Of a DNA stretch of 64,000 bases, positions 43,057-52,071 are shown piece by piece. Within the stretch, counting starts at the first letter, position 1. The number at the start of each line of letters is the position of its first letter. The position numbers were made by a program, and so were the translations under genes. Location of the stretch: positions 1 through 64,000 of the forward strand of contig WGMF01000040.1 of assembly GCA_016125215.1 (NCBI GenBank), written 5' to 3'. The notes beneath the pieces were generated by a model. That model was not told where the DNA came from. It saw nothing but the letters and a program-made list of their open reading frames with translations, and ran no database searches. This DNA is from Phycisphaera sp. (GTDB lineage Bacteria; Planctomycetota; Phycisphaerae; Phycisphaerales; Phycisphaeraceae).

Positions 43057-43150
43057 GTAACCGCAGATTGCACAGATTTCACAGATCGATACAGATTGAA
43101 GATCGGGAATACCTGCCTTGAATCTGTGCCATCTGCGGAATCTGCGGTTT
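43057..43150. repeat. Imperfect inverted repeat with CAGATT units
   Basis: The left side reads AACCGCAGATTGCACAGATT and the right side mirrors it (AATCTGTGCCATCTGCGG then AATCTGCGGTTT). Similar AACCGCAGAT...ATCTGCGGTT repeats occur in many unrelated genomes (general knowledge). No protein-coding potential. Confidence 0.65.
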
Positions 43151-43212
43151 CTGTATCGACGCTCACGATATTTCCATGCTTGGCGACTTGGATCAATCTG
43201 TTAGGGGTTCTT

Positions 43213-43305
43213 AGAAAACGTGTGAGGAACATAGGGGTGCCACGGGCGGCTTGTCCGCCAGTGCTTGAAACGTACGGCTTTTCACTGGCGGACAAGGCCA
43301 GTGGC
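43213..43305. repeat. MITE-like palindromic repeat, copy 4 (truncated)
   Basis: The left end AGAAAACGTGTGAG and the left arm are present, the loop is intact (GAAACGTACGGC), but the right arm is shortened (GGACAAGGCCAGTGGC) and the right terminal repeat is missing. It ends at the operator at 43307. Confidence 0.8.
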
Positions 43306-43306
43306 T

Positions 43307-43320
43307 AAGTATGCATACTT
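43307..43320. promoter_or_regulatory. Operator AAGTATGCATACTT, second copy
   Basis: Identical to 38986-38999. It lies 150 bp upstream of the sulfatase gene at 43470 and directly abuts the truncated repeat copy. Confidence 0.6.
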
Positions 43321-43469
43321 TACGATCACATTGACTATTCTGATACGTCGTATAGTGAGGCCCGGTTTGTCGCCTGCGTACAGCGTGAAAGGCGACGACT
43401 GTTCCTCCGTGTTGTTTGGCAGGGACGCACGTCGGCAATATCCCTTGAAACCGTCAGGAGCTATTCGGC

Positions 43470-45248
43470 ATGGTCAACCAGCGGCCCAACATTCTTTTCA
43501 TCATGGCCGATCAGTGGCATCACCTTGACTTCGGCTTCCGCGGTCACCCCGATATCCGAACGCCGAATCTGGATCGACTTCAGGCACAGGCGATGGATTT
43601 CACGCACGCCTACGCGCAGAACGCGTTTTGCCTGCCAAGCCGGGCGAGCATCCTGTCGGGCCAATACGTCCACACGCATCGACAGTACGGATTCACCGGC
43701 CTTTTCGATGAACACACGCCATGCCTGCCGCAGACGTTGCAGCACCACGGGTATCGCACGTTCCACGTCGGCAAGTTCCACTGCAATCCGTACGGCGACC
43801 GACTGGGCTTCGATCAGTTCATCCCGACGCTGCCGGAGGACATGTATCAGGCCACGGATCCGCAGCAGACGTATGCGGCGTGGGCACGTCAGCGGGGCGT
43901 GGGCTTTCCGAACGACCATGTGCAGGGCGATGACTTTCGACCCGTGCGGCCACCACAACCGCTGGAACTTGGCGGCAACACGCTGAAGATGTTCGGCACG
44001 TCCGCCGTGCCGTTGGAACACAGCATCGAGCGATACACCGCCGAACGCGCTATCGAGTTTCTCCAGGGGCACAACGGGGATCAACCGTTCTATCTCAGCA
44101 TGTCATTCGACCGCCCGCACGGCCCATGGACGCCCTCGCCCGAGGACATCGAACTGTACGACCCTGATACGCTCACACTGCCGGGGCCGTTGACCGAGGA
44201 CGAACTGGATCGCATGCCCGCCCACATCGTGAAGTACGTGCGCGAAAGCAAGCTCAGCACACGGGTCATCGGTGAAGACGGCATGCGGCTGGTCCTGGCG
44301 CTCTACTACGCACTGATCACACGCATCGATCACGAGATTGGACGCGTGCTCGAGGTGCTCGACGCCACCGGCCGCGCCGATCATACCGCCATCGTCTTCT
44401 GCGCCGATCACGGTGACATGGCCGGCCGCCTGGGTCTGTTCGACAAATACTCCAACTGCGTTTACCGCGATGACATCATCCGCACGCCCCTGCTGCTGAA
44501 GTTGCCGACCGGCGAACACCAGCCCCGACAAGTGCAGCACAATGTCGAACTGATCGATCTTTTCCCAACGCTCTGCCATTTGGCCGAAATCGATACCGCC
44601 GACTTGCCGCTCGATGGTCAGGACTTGCTCTGGCTTTCAGCCGACCCGAACACCCCGTGGGCCGGCACAGCATTCAGCGAGTCCTACGGACTCAAGACGA
44701 TCATCAAGGACGGCTGGAAGCTGATTCACTACGTGAACAGCGAGGAGGGCGAACTGTATTGTCTCGTCGATGATCCGCAGGAGCGCAACAACCGTTTTGC
44801 CGATCCGTCCTGCCGGGACAAGCGAATCGAGTTGCTCGCGCAACTGGTCGCATTTTTCACGCCCGTACCCTCGCAGACCAGGCAGGCCTACATCCGCACT
44901 TTGTTTGACGATGCCGCGGTGATCGAACGCCAGTACCTCGGGAAATTATTCAAATGGGACAAGGGCATCATTGAAGGCGCGGGCTTCTGGCAGAGCTTCC
45001 GCGATGGCTATCGCCTGACGGTCATCCCGTTCGACAAGATCTGCCGGCTCGAGAAGAAGGACGCCTCCAACCCAACAGACGGATTGGTCTGGCATTACCC
45101 TCCTTCCAGCGACCGTGATCAGATGGAGCGCATGCTCCGCGAACTGGTGAATTATCTCAGCGGCAAGATCAGGCCGATTTCAATCATGACCGGCGGCCAG
45201 GAAGCCATCGACCGGGTGTCGTTCACCCGAGGATTCGGTTTCTGCTGA
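43470..45248 (+). CDS. Sulfatase (formylglycine type)
   Basis: 592 residues. AGGAG precedes ATG 43470 by nine bases. The core starts RPNILFIMADQWHHLDFGFR; the modified Cys lies in NAFCLPSRASILSGQ near residue 53; the metal-binding block is VFCADHGDMAGRLGLFDKYS. The GFRGHPDIRTPNLDRLQA arrangement is typical of choline-sulfatase/S1-type enzymes. There is no signal peptide, so it probably acts in the cytoplasm on imported sulfated sugars. A longer than usual C-terminal region (from about 450) is unassigned. The gene is followed at 45414 by a second sulfatase on the same strand, and both are likely controlled by the 43307 site. Confidence 0.92.
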   Translation: MVNQRPNILFIMADQWHHLDFGFRGHPDIRTPNLDRLQAQAMDFTHAYAQNAFCLPSRASILSGQYVHTHRQYGFTGLFDEHTPCLPQTLQHHGYRTFHVGKFHCNPYGDRLGFDQFIPTLPEDMYQATDPQQTYAAWARQRGVGFPNDHVQGDDFRPVRPPQPLELGGNTLKMFGTSAVPLEHSIERYTAERAIEFLQGHNGDQPFYLSMSFDRPHGPWTPSPEDIELYDPDTLTLPGPLTEDELDRMPAHIVKYVRESKLSTRVIGEDGMRLVLALYYALITRIDHEIGRVLEVLDATGRADHTAIVFCADHGDMAGRLGLFDKYSNCVYRDDIIRTPLLLKLPTGEHQPRQVQHNVELIDLFPTLCHLAEIDTADLPLDGQDLLWLSADPNTPWAGTAFSESYGLKTIIKDGWKLIHYVNSEEGELYCLVDDPQERNNRFADPSCRDKRIELLAQLVAFFTPVPSQTRQAYIRTLFDDAAVIERQYLGKLFKWDKGIIEGAGFWQSFRDGYRLTVIPFDKICRLEKKDASNPTDGLVWHYPPSSDRDQMERMLRELVNYLSGKIRPISIMTGGQEAIDRVSFTRGFGFC

Positions 45249-45413
45249 ACGCATGAACCCGATGTCATGAGCCACGCGACGGCGTCCCTCCGGTCGTCAC
45301 GTATTGCCAGGACACGGTGAGGTGACCATAAGGATCACAACCGCCCGGTCACCGGACCGGGAACCGACCATGTTTTTGGGTTTGCGAATTGTGACTCTGT
45401 GCGGACAAGAACG

Positions 45414-46946
45414 ATGAGCAGACCGAACATTCTATTTGTGCTTGGTGACGACTGGGGACGGTACACCAGCGCTTATGCCGTGGATGAAGGGAAGATGTCG
45501 GTCAATCATCTGATCGATACGCCGAACGTCGACCGTATCGCACGGGAGGGCGTTCGATTTCGTAACGCCTTCGTCCCTGCGCCGTCATGCACGCCTTGCC
45601 GAAGTTCGATTCTGTCGGGTCGGTACTTCTGGCAGACCGGTCTCGGTGCGATCCTGCAAGGTGCCGAGTGGGACACGTCGATCCCCACCTTCGCGCTGGA
45701 ACTGGAGCGGCACGGCTACCACGTCGGCTACACCTACAAGGTGTGGAGCCCGGGCAGGAATCCGGACGCGCCGTTCGGCGGCGTCCGTAACCGCTACCAG
45801 TCGGCTGGCGATCGGTTCTGCTGGAACTTTTCCCGAAACGCGACGAAGCTGGCAGCGAACATGTCGGTCGAGCGGGCCAAGGGCGTGTTGTACCGGGAGG
45901 TGCGCGACAACTTCGACGAGTTCCTCGCCGCCCGGCTGGGCAACACGCCGTTCTGCTACTGGTGGGGGCCGACCAACACGCATCGTGACTGGCAACGCGG
46001 GTCGGGCAAGAATCTGTGGGGACTCGAACCGGATGATCTGAAGGGCCGACTGCCCGCGTTCCTGCCCGATGTGCCTGCGGTGCGGGAAGACTTCTGCGAC
46101 TACCTCGGAGAATGCCAGGCGTTTGATGCGGGGCTGGGGGTGATCCTGTCGCGGCTGGAAGCGATCGGCGAACTGGACAACACGCTCATCGTGGTGAGCG
46201 GCGACCACGGCGTACCCGGCATGCCGCGCGCCAAGTGCAATCTTTATGACATCGGCTGTGAAGTCGCGCTGGTCGCACGCTGGCTCGGCCGCATCCGGCC
46301 CGGTCGCGTGGTGGATGACTTTGTCAACCTGATGGACATCGCGCCGACCCTCTGCGAAGCCGCCGGTGTGCCCATTCCCGACAACATGATCGCACGAAGT
46401 CTGATGCCCGTCCTGGTCAGTGACCGCAGCGGTCAGATCGAGCCGGATCGCGACTACGTCGTGACCGGGCGCGAGCGCCACGTCGCCAGGGCACGTCCCG
46501 GCAAGCTGCCTTATCCCCAGCGCGCCCTGCGGACCAGCGACTTCCTCTACGTGCGGAACTTTGAGCCCGACCGCTGGCCGATCGGCGATCCCGGCATACT
46601 CGACGACCCGACGCAGGCAGAGCCGGACTACCAGACACTTTGCAACAAGACCGAACTCACCTACGCCGACATGGACGGCAGTCCGACCAAGGCGTGGATG
46701 ATCCACCATCGCAACGACGCTCCGGTGCGGCCGCTGTACCAACTGGCGTTCGGCAAACGCCCCGGCGAAGAACTTTACGACCTGCGGACCGATCCGCACT
46801 ACATGAACAACCTGGCGGGCGACCCGGCATACCGCGAAGTCCTTGATCGACTGGGCACAAAACTCATGGCCGTGCTGACGCAGCACAACGACCCCCGGGT
46901 CACCCAGGCCAAATGCTGTTTCGAGTCGTCGCCCTACACGGATTGA
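45414..46946 (+). CDS. Sulfatase (heparan N-sulfatase-like), no signal peptide
   Basis: I choose ATG 45414 (MSRPNILFVLGDDWG...); a GTG at 45399 is an alternative. The 510-residue product has PSCTPCRSSILSG with the formylglycine Cys, VVSGDHGVPGMPRAKCNLYD for metal binding, and the C-terminal ELYDLRTDPHYMNNLAGDPA. It resembles the Tat-exported sulfatase at 33357 along most of its length, so the two are paralogues, but this one lacks an export signal. It probably acts on intracellular oligosaccharides. It lies 165 bp after the previous sulfatase and ends just before the convergent rhamnosidase gene. Confidence 0.9.
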   Translation: MSRPNILFVLGDDWGRYTSAYAVDEGKMSVNHLIDTPNVDRIAREGVRFRNAFVPAPSCTPCRSSILSGRYFWQTGLGAILQGAEWDTSIPTFALELERHGYHVGYTYKVWSPGRNPDAPFGGVRNRYQSAGDRFCWNFSRNATKLAANMSVERAKGVLYREVRDNFDEFLAARLGNTPFCYWWGPTNTHRDWQRGSGKNLWGLEPDDLKGRLPAFLPDVPAVREDFCDYLGECQAFDAGLGVILSRLEAIGELDNTLIVVSGDHGVPGMPRAKCNLYDIGCEVALVARWLGRIRPGRVVDDFVNLMDIAPTLCEAAGVPIPDNMIARSLMPVLVSDRSGQIEPDRDYVVTGRERHVARARPGKLPYPQRALRTSDFLYVRNFEPDRWPIGDPGILDDPTQAEPDYQTLCNKTELTYADMDGSPTKAWMIHHRNDAPVRPLYQLAFGKRPGEELYDLRTDPHYMNNLAGDPAYREVLDRLGTKLMAVLTQHNDPRVTQAKCCFESSPYTD

Positions 46947-46966
46947 GTTCTACATGATGTAGCGCG

Positions 46967-49723
46967 TCAGCAAACAGCAAACGTATACTCACCGCCGCCC
47001 ACCCGGCAAACGACGGCCCGCTCATCCCGGCCAATCAACGTCACCCCGTTCGCTTGGTCCACGGGTTGCCCCGATTCCCGCACCGTCGCGCCTTCGCAGG
47101 CCGGGACGTAAATCGTGGCCGAGGTATTGGCTGGGATGGTGACGGCAAGTTCCAATCCATCGTCGGAACGTCGCCACCGGCTGATGATCGGGCCGCGGAC
47201 TGATTCGTACCGGCAGTTCACCCAGTTCAGCAGCTTGGGAACCTGTGGCCGAATGACCACGTGAGCAAACCCAACCGTCTCCGGCGCGGGCTGGATGCCG
47301 CCCAGCCACTGGTAGAACCATTGACTGACCGAGCCGAACATCGGGTGGTTGTGGGAGTACGTGTTGTCGGAGTATTCCCAGTGCTCCCAGAGCGTGGTCG
47401 CGCCGTTTTCCAGCATGTGACCCCATCCCGGGAACGTCTTACCGGCGACGAGTTCAGCGGCGAGTTCTGCGTGGCCTTCGCGCGACAGCACGTCGATCAG
47501 GAACTTGGTCCCGAAGATGCCGGTGGTCATGCTCGGGCCGTCTGGTTTGTCGCGGAGTTGGTCCACGAGGCACTTCAGCACCGCCGGTCTGTGCGACGCC
47601 GGCACCATGTCGAGGTAAAGGGCGAACGCCTGCGCCGCCTGTGTTCCCGTGCCGACCTTGCCCGTGGAGGGTTCAAGAAACTGCGCCACCCATGCCGACT
47701 GAATCTCACGCGCCAGTTGCTGATACCGCTGGGCATCCGCGTCGCGGTCCAGCGCCGCGGCGAGCTCGCCGATGAGTCGGGCGCTCGTCGCAAACAACGG
47801 GGTCACCAGCATCCCCGACGCGCCCGGCGCCGGGGCCTCGTGATCGCTCAGCCCCTTCTGCACGATGAGTCCCGGGTTGTCCGCGGCCTCGGTGTCGAGC
47901 CACCGTTTGGCCGGTTCATATTGTTCGCCGACGATCGCCGCGCATCCGTAGTAAGCACGGAGTTGGGAAAGCACCAGCGGATGCGCCATGGCCCAGCCGA
48001 TGCCGCAGTATTGGAGGCCGACATACGGTGCGGTGTCGGTGAATCGGCCGTCCGGGTGCACGCTGTCCGTCAGGTCGCACACCGACTTGCTGTAAAAACC
48101 GGTCATGTCGTAATTCATCATGAGCGCTTCACTGGTGACCGCCAGGTCGCCGCCGTAGCCGAAGCGTTCGCGGTGCGGGCAGTCCGACTGCACGCTCATG
48201 AGATTGCTCAAGAACGTCTGATCGCACATCGTCTGGATGCGGTTGAACTGCTCGTCGGAACAGGAGAACGAGCCGACCCGCTGGACATCCGAGCTGAGCC
48301 GAAGCCCGGTCAGCATCTCCAGTGTGGGCTGGCCCGGCAGCCCGGTGACCTCGACGTATCGAAACGCATGAAAAGTAAAGCGTGGCGTGTAGCTCTCCAC
48401 TCCCCCGCCGCGCGCGATGTACGTGTCAGTCTGCCAGGCAGTCAGCGGCGCGCCGGGACCTCCGATGTTCTCAATATGTCCGTCTTTGCTCGTTCGCGTG
48501 CCTTTGATCTGGCCGGCGACACTGGTCATCGGGTTGAGCGTGCCGTCGGGGTGCAAGAGTTCACCGTATCTCAAGACAATCTTCGTTCCCGCCGGTGCGG
48601 ACACTTTCAAGTTCACCCAACCGGTGAAGTTCTGTCCCATGTCGAAGATGAACACGCCCGGGGAGGGCTCGGTGAGACTGACCGGATGCAGCTTGCCGAT
48701 GACCCGGATGGGCGGCTGCGACTGGGATCGCATTTCACCGACCACCTCGCCCGCCAATCCAGCCCGGCTCCACGCCGAATCGTCAAACCCGGCACCGTCC
48801 CAGCCGGGAACCTCCAGGCGAGCGTCATAGACCTCGCCCAGATAGATGCTGTCGAAGCGGATGGGGCCCCGGCCGACCTTCCAATCGGGATCGCTCGTGA
48901 TGACCTGTTGACTCCCGTCCGCGAAGGTCAGTTCAAGGCGTGCGATGAAACGCGGCCGACCTACGGGTACATGCTCGCGCAGGTTCAGGTGGCCCCACAT
49001 GCGCAGCGGCAGCGGGTTGTACCAGCCGCGCCCCAGCATCACGCCCAAACAGTTGACGCCCGGCCGCACCGCTTGAGTGACGTCGTAGGTGCTGTAGAGC
49101 ACACGACTGGAGTATCGCGTCCAGCCCGGGTCGAGCACATGATCGCCCACGCGATTGCCGTTGAGACTGGCCTCGTAGTAACCCAGCCCGGAGATATGAA
49201 GCCGCGCCCGCAACAGGTCGGTGCGGACAACAAACTCCCTACGGAACATCGGAGCGGGGTCTTCGCGGTAAAAGTCTTCGTCGTTCGTCGGATTGGGCTT
49301 GCCGTCGTTGATCCACGTGGCCTCCCAGTCCGCTGAAGAGAGCAATCCCATCTCCCAACTGGCGGTTTGGCTCCAAGGTGAAACCTTGCCATCCCGGTCC
49401 CACGCCCGCACTTTCCAGTACACACGCTCTGACGATTGCAGCGGCCGACCTTGGTACGGGATGTCAAGCGTTTGGTTTGTCGTCACCCGGCCGCTGTCCC
49501 AAAGGTCCGAATTATTTTCAGACAGCAATTCATCCGTGCTGGCGACGAAGATTTGGTAAGCGCTCTGCGATGGGTTGCGCAGAGGACTGTGCAGCCCCCA
49601 GGACAGCCCGGGCCGGGCACGGTCGATGCCGAGGGGGTTTTGCGCGAACTCACATCGCAGATTGATCGGCAACAGAGAGTCATCACGGACGTTATCACGC
49701 TTGACTGAAGATTCGAGGGTCAT
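46967..49723 (-). CDS. Alpha-L-rhamnosidase, GH78
   Basis: 918 residues, the family's usual length. Order: N-terminal beta-sandwich (INLRCEFAQNPLGIDRARPG, WDSGRVTTNQT), the Bac_rhamnosid_N domain (RARLHISGLGYYEASLNGNR, DPGWTRYSSRVLYSTYDVTQ), then the catalytic (alpha/alpha)6 barrel (SDCPHRERFGYGGDLAVTSE; ENGATTLWEHWEYSD; HNHPMFGSVSQWFYQWLGGI). A C-terminal beta domain (GPIISRWRRSDDGLELAVTI) closes it. GH78 enzymes cut terminal L-rhamnose by inversion. No signal peptide is visible. It is convergent with the sulfatase gene. The substrate could be a rhamnose-bearing sulfated polysaccharide such as ulvan, as an inference. Confidence 0.93.
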   Translation of the reverse strand: MTLESSVKRDNVRDDSLLPINLRCEFAQNPLGIDRARPGLSWGLHSPLRNPSQSAYQIFVASTDELLSENNSDLWDSGRVTTNQTLDIPYQGRPLQSSERVYWKVRAWDRDGKVSPWSQTASWEMGLLSSADWEATWINDGKPNPTNDEDFYREDPAPMFRREFVVRTDLLRARLHISGLGYYEASLNGNRVGDHVLDPGWTRYSSRVLYSTYDVTQAVRPGVNCLGVMLGRGWYNPLPLRMWGHLNLREHVPVGRPRFIARLELTFADGSQQVITSDPDWKVGRGPIRFDSIYLGEVYDARLEVPGWDGAGFDDSAWSRAGLAGEVVGEMRSQSQPPIRVIGKLHPVSLTEPSPGVFIFDMGQNFTGWVNLKVSAPAGTKIVLRYGELLHPDGTLNPMTSVAGQIKGTRTSKDGHIENIGGPGAPLTAWQTDTYIARGGGVESYTPRFTFHAFRYVEVTGLPGQPTLEMLTGLRLSSDVQRVGSFSCSDEQFNRIQTMCDQTFLSNLMSVQSDCPHRERFGYGGDLAVTSEALMMNYDMTGFYSKSVCDLTDSVHPDGRFTDTAPYVGLQYCGIGWAMAHPLVLSQLRAYYGCAAIVGEQYEPAKRWLDTEAADNPGLIVQKGLSDHEAPAPGASGMLVTPLFATSARLIGELAAALDRDADAQRYQQLAREIQSAWVAQFLEPSTGKVGTGTQAAQAFALYLDMVPASHRPAVLKCLVDQLRDKPDGPSMTTGIFGTKFLIDVLSREGHAELAAELVAGKTFPGWGHMLENGATTLWEHWEYSDNTYSHNHPMFGSVSQWFYQWLGGIQPAPETVGFAHVVIRPQVPKLLNWVNCRYESVRGPIISRWRRSDDGLELAVTIPANTSATIYVPACEGATVRESGQPVDQANGVTLIGRDERAVVCRVGGGEYTFAVC

Positions 49724-49742
49724 CCGGTGCTTTCCACTATGA

Positions 49743-49967
49743 CTATTGGCTTAAGACGGTGCAGGTTTCCGGTTTCTTATCTGGAATCAAGCCTTCATTA
49801 TCCCCGCTGAGAACCGGGTGCTCAAGGCATCCGTTGAACTCCACGGTGCAAGCCCCGCCACACAGACCGATGACCTGTATTTTCGTGTTGCGCTGAAGCG
49901 CCCACGTGACGGATAGTTCAATTCCCTCACGACAACGCAAGCCGGTCAACGAACCGCTTGGCCACAC
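49743..49967 (-). pseudogene. Probable GH95-like fucosidase C-terminal remnant
   Basis: The translation contains SLTGLRCREGIELSVTWALQ followed by TKIQVIGLCGGACTVEF. The GLR-x-R-x-G-[IV]-E-[LV] pattern resembles the C-terminal beta-domain of GH95 alpha-L-fucosidases (GLRARGGxEV). No catalytic barrel is present, so only a fragment of a gene on the minus strand is left. The reading frame starts without a ribosome site. Confidence 0.4.
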
Positions 49968-49983
49968 ACATCGGGCAGGCAGG

Positions 49984-50150
49984 TCAGGGCAACAGCACGA
50001 GGCGATACGCCCCGCCGGGGTTTTTCGGCTCGAATGATTGCGCGATGAGTGCCGGCAGGTCAGCGCTGTCGAGCAGGCTCAACCCACGGGCCATTTGTTG
50101 CACGGTTCGCGCGTAAAGGCGCACGCGGCCGGATGCATGACTTTTTGTTG
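49984..50150 (-). pseudogene. C-terminal scrap of an unknown protein
   Basis: The last ~50 codons (VRLYARTVQQMARGLSLLDS, ALIAQSFEPKNPGGAYRLVL) look protein-like, while upstream codons do not. I cannot name the family. Together with the fucosidase remnant it suggests a deletion around 49.7-50.2 kb. Confidence 0.35.
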
Positions 50151-50238
50151 TCTTACCCTTGTTTCCCGTCAACTCGATGGGTGTTGAGGTATCATTAATC
50201 CAAATAATAAAAAGTTCATTATCTAATGAAATAACAGT

Positions 50239-51027
50239 GTGAACCCTATGCGTCATCAAATACCGGTGCTCAATAAGGCCCTGCGCGTGTTGGAAGCGAT
50301 CACGGGCGGCGCACAGAACCTGTCCGTGGCCGACCTGGCGCGGTTGCTCAAGCTCTCGCCCAGCACCTGCTACCGCATCCTCCAGACCCTCATCGCGGCC
50401 GACTGGGTGCGCCCGAAGTCGGCCGGTGTGGGGTATGAACTGTCGTTGGGCCTGTTGCCTTTGGTTCAGCCCTTCCTGGGCCACCAGGCGGTGATCGAAG
50501 CGTTGACGCCTGCCATGAATCGGCTGGTGGACCGGACCGGGTTGTCCGCGAAGCTCACGGCCCGTCAGGGCTCCGAGGCGGTCACGCTCCTGCGTGTCGA
50601 TGCGTTTGAACCCATGACCGTCACAGGGCGTGTGGGCGTGCGTTTCCACCTCGCGCTGGGTTCGTCGGGGTCGTGTCTGCTGGCGCAGATCGATGATGAA
50701 CAGGTCGAACGGCTACTGGCCGGTGCCCCGAGGGAAGTCTGGAAGTGGCAGAGCCGGCGGGACGTGGCGGCGCGGGTCCGCCAGTGCCGATCGGTGGGGT
50801 ACTGCGTCGACCGGGGTCAATACCACCCCGCCATCCACACCCTCTCGGTCCCCTGGCACGAACCCCGGACGGACGCGTCCTATGCGGTGACCTTGATGGA
50901 GTTTGCCCGCCCCGGTCGGCGAGCCACGATCCAGAGGCACCGCGCCGAACTGTTGCGCACGGTCCAGGATGTCCAGCGCTCAGTGACGCGCGACGGACAG
51001 AACAACCCAGCGCGAAAGGCGTCGTGA
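50239..51027 (+). CDS. IclR-family transcriptional regulator
   Basis: 262 residues from GTG 50239 (an ATG at 50248 is the alternative). The N-terminal winged helix (VLNKALRVLEAITGGAQNLS, LSPSTCYRILQTLI) is followed by the IclR effector domain (GLSAKLTARQGSEAVTLLRV, FHLALGSSGSCLLAQIDDEQ, HPAIHTLSVPW). Members bind small organic acids or sugar-acid derivatives and control catabolic operons. The GTG of the next reading frame overlaps its stop. The neighbouring genes are truncated catabolic genes, so it has probably lost part of its regulon. Confidence 0.9.
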   Translation: MNPMRHQIPVLNKALRVLEAITGGAQNLSVADLARLLKLSPSTCYRILQTLIAADWVRPKSAGVGYELSLGLLPLVQPFLGHQAVIEALTPAMNRLVDRTGLSAKLTARQGSEAVTLLRVDAFEPMTVTGRVGVRFHLALGSSGSCLLAQIDDEQVERLLAGAPREVWKWQSRRDVAARVRQCRSVGYCVDRGQYHPAIHTLSVPWHEPRTDASYAVTLMEFARPGRRATIQRHRAELLRTVQDVQRSVTRDGQNNPARKAS

Positions 51028-51533
51028 TAAAGATCGTGGACATGCGCGTGTACGGCGCGATCGAGACTGCGTGCCTGGACATCATGGGCAAAGTGCTCAA
51101 TCGGCCGATGGCCGACCTGCTCGGCGGATCGGTGCGCGACCGCATCCCCATGATCGCGTGCCTGTTCTGGCGATACGACCGTCCGGGCGGCGGAGACGAC
51201 GCCTGTGCGCAGGACATGGCCGACTTGTACCGCAAACCGATCCAGTTCGGTGAGTGCGGTTGCACATCCAGCACCGGCGGGGCGATGCCCCCCTCGGGAT
51301 GGAGCGGGCAGGGGCGTTACGACCCGGATGAGCAGGCCCGCTACCTCGAAGCGGTGCTGCGCACCTACTGGGACGAGCCGTGGTGGTCCGGGATGTACTG
51401 GTGGAAGTGGGACGAACAGAACGACCGACCGCAATTCAAGGACGACCCACGCGGCGACAAGGGGTTCACGATCGACGGCAAGCCCGCCGCACAGGTGATG
51501 AGGCGTTGGTACGCGAGGGAGGATCGGGCGTGA
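51024..51533 (+). pseudogene. Chimeric frame: enolase-family start joined to GH113-like end
   Basis: GTG 51024 overlaps the IclR stop. Residues 1-50 (VYGAIETACLDIMGKVLNRP, MADLLGGSVRDRIP) are an N-terminal piece of a mandelate racemase/enolase-superfamily sugar-acid dehydratase. From about residue 57 (DMADLYRKPIQFGECGCTSS, SGMYWWKWDEQNDRP, DKGFTIDGKPAAQVMRRWY) the sequence is the C-terminal end of a GH113-like endo-mannanase. The junction near RYDRPGGGDD is in frame, and no complete active site remains on either side, so the gene is probably the product of a deletion. Its small size (169 residues) fits that. Confidence 0.65.
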
Positions 51534-51997
51534 ACGGATCGACACACATGTTGGGCAATGATCGGTTCGACCTGCGTGGCCGCGGCGCGCTGGTGAACGG
51601 GTCGAGCCGGGGCATCGGGCGTGCGATCGCGCTGGCCCTGGCGCATCACGGGGCCCGGGTGTGGGTTCATGCGGTCCACCACGAAGCAGCTGCGCGGGAC
51701 GGGGTGCGTGAGATCGAAGCCTCGGGCGGCCACGGGGGTGTGGTCCTGGCGGACCTGGCTTCGCGGGACGGGGTGGATCGGCTGGCGGATCACGCGCTTG
51801 CGCCGCCGGGCGTCGACATCCTTGTGCTCAACGCTTCCGTGCAGGAAAAGCACCCCTGGCAAACGTTCCCGCTCGAGGAGTTCGACCGTGAGATGGCCGT
51901 CAATGTCCGCGCGTCGTTCCAACTCATCCAGCGTCTGACACCGGCCATGATCCAACGGCGATGGGGACGCATCCTTGCCATCGGCAGTGTGAACCAG
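51530..51997 (+). pseudogene. Short-chain dehydrogenase, 3'-truncated by IS
   Basis: GTG 51530 overlaps the previous stop (GTGA). The translation has the cofactor motif GALVNGSSRGIGRAIALALA (TGxxxGIG variant), DILVLNASVQEKHPW and NVRASFQLIQRLTPAMIQRR, all typical of classical SDR enzymes. It proceeds to RILAIGSVNQ and then meets the antisense of an IS3 orfB. The catalytic Tyr-x-x-x-Lys is missing, so the enzyme cannot work. Before insertion it was probably a sugar-acid dehydrogenase of the IclR-controlled operon. Confidence 0.8.
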
Positions 51998-52071
51998 TTC
52001 ACGCCCAGCACACGGCACATCACCGTGACGGACCAACGCGTGCGGTGCTCACGGATGAAGGCGAACTTCAT
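51998..52071 (-). pseudogene. IS3 orfB, first ~25 codons
   Basis: ATG at 52071 overlaps the orfA stop (ATGA). The frame reads MKFAFIREHRTRWSVTVMCR, the standard orfB start (MK-[YF]-AFI-x-EH, then MCxVLGV), before breaking off. The DDE integrase core is lost. A run of seven As in orfA (near 52102-52108) is the likely frameshift site for the OrfAB product. Confidence 0.75.

Noticed and set aside
47261-49336. A 691-codon forward frame opposite the rhamnosidase
   Set aside because: It is the antisense shadow of a clear GH78 gene with conserved motifs, and has no domain of its own.
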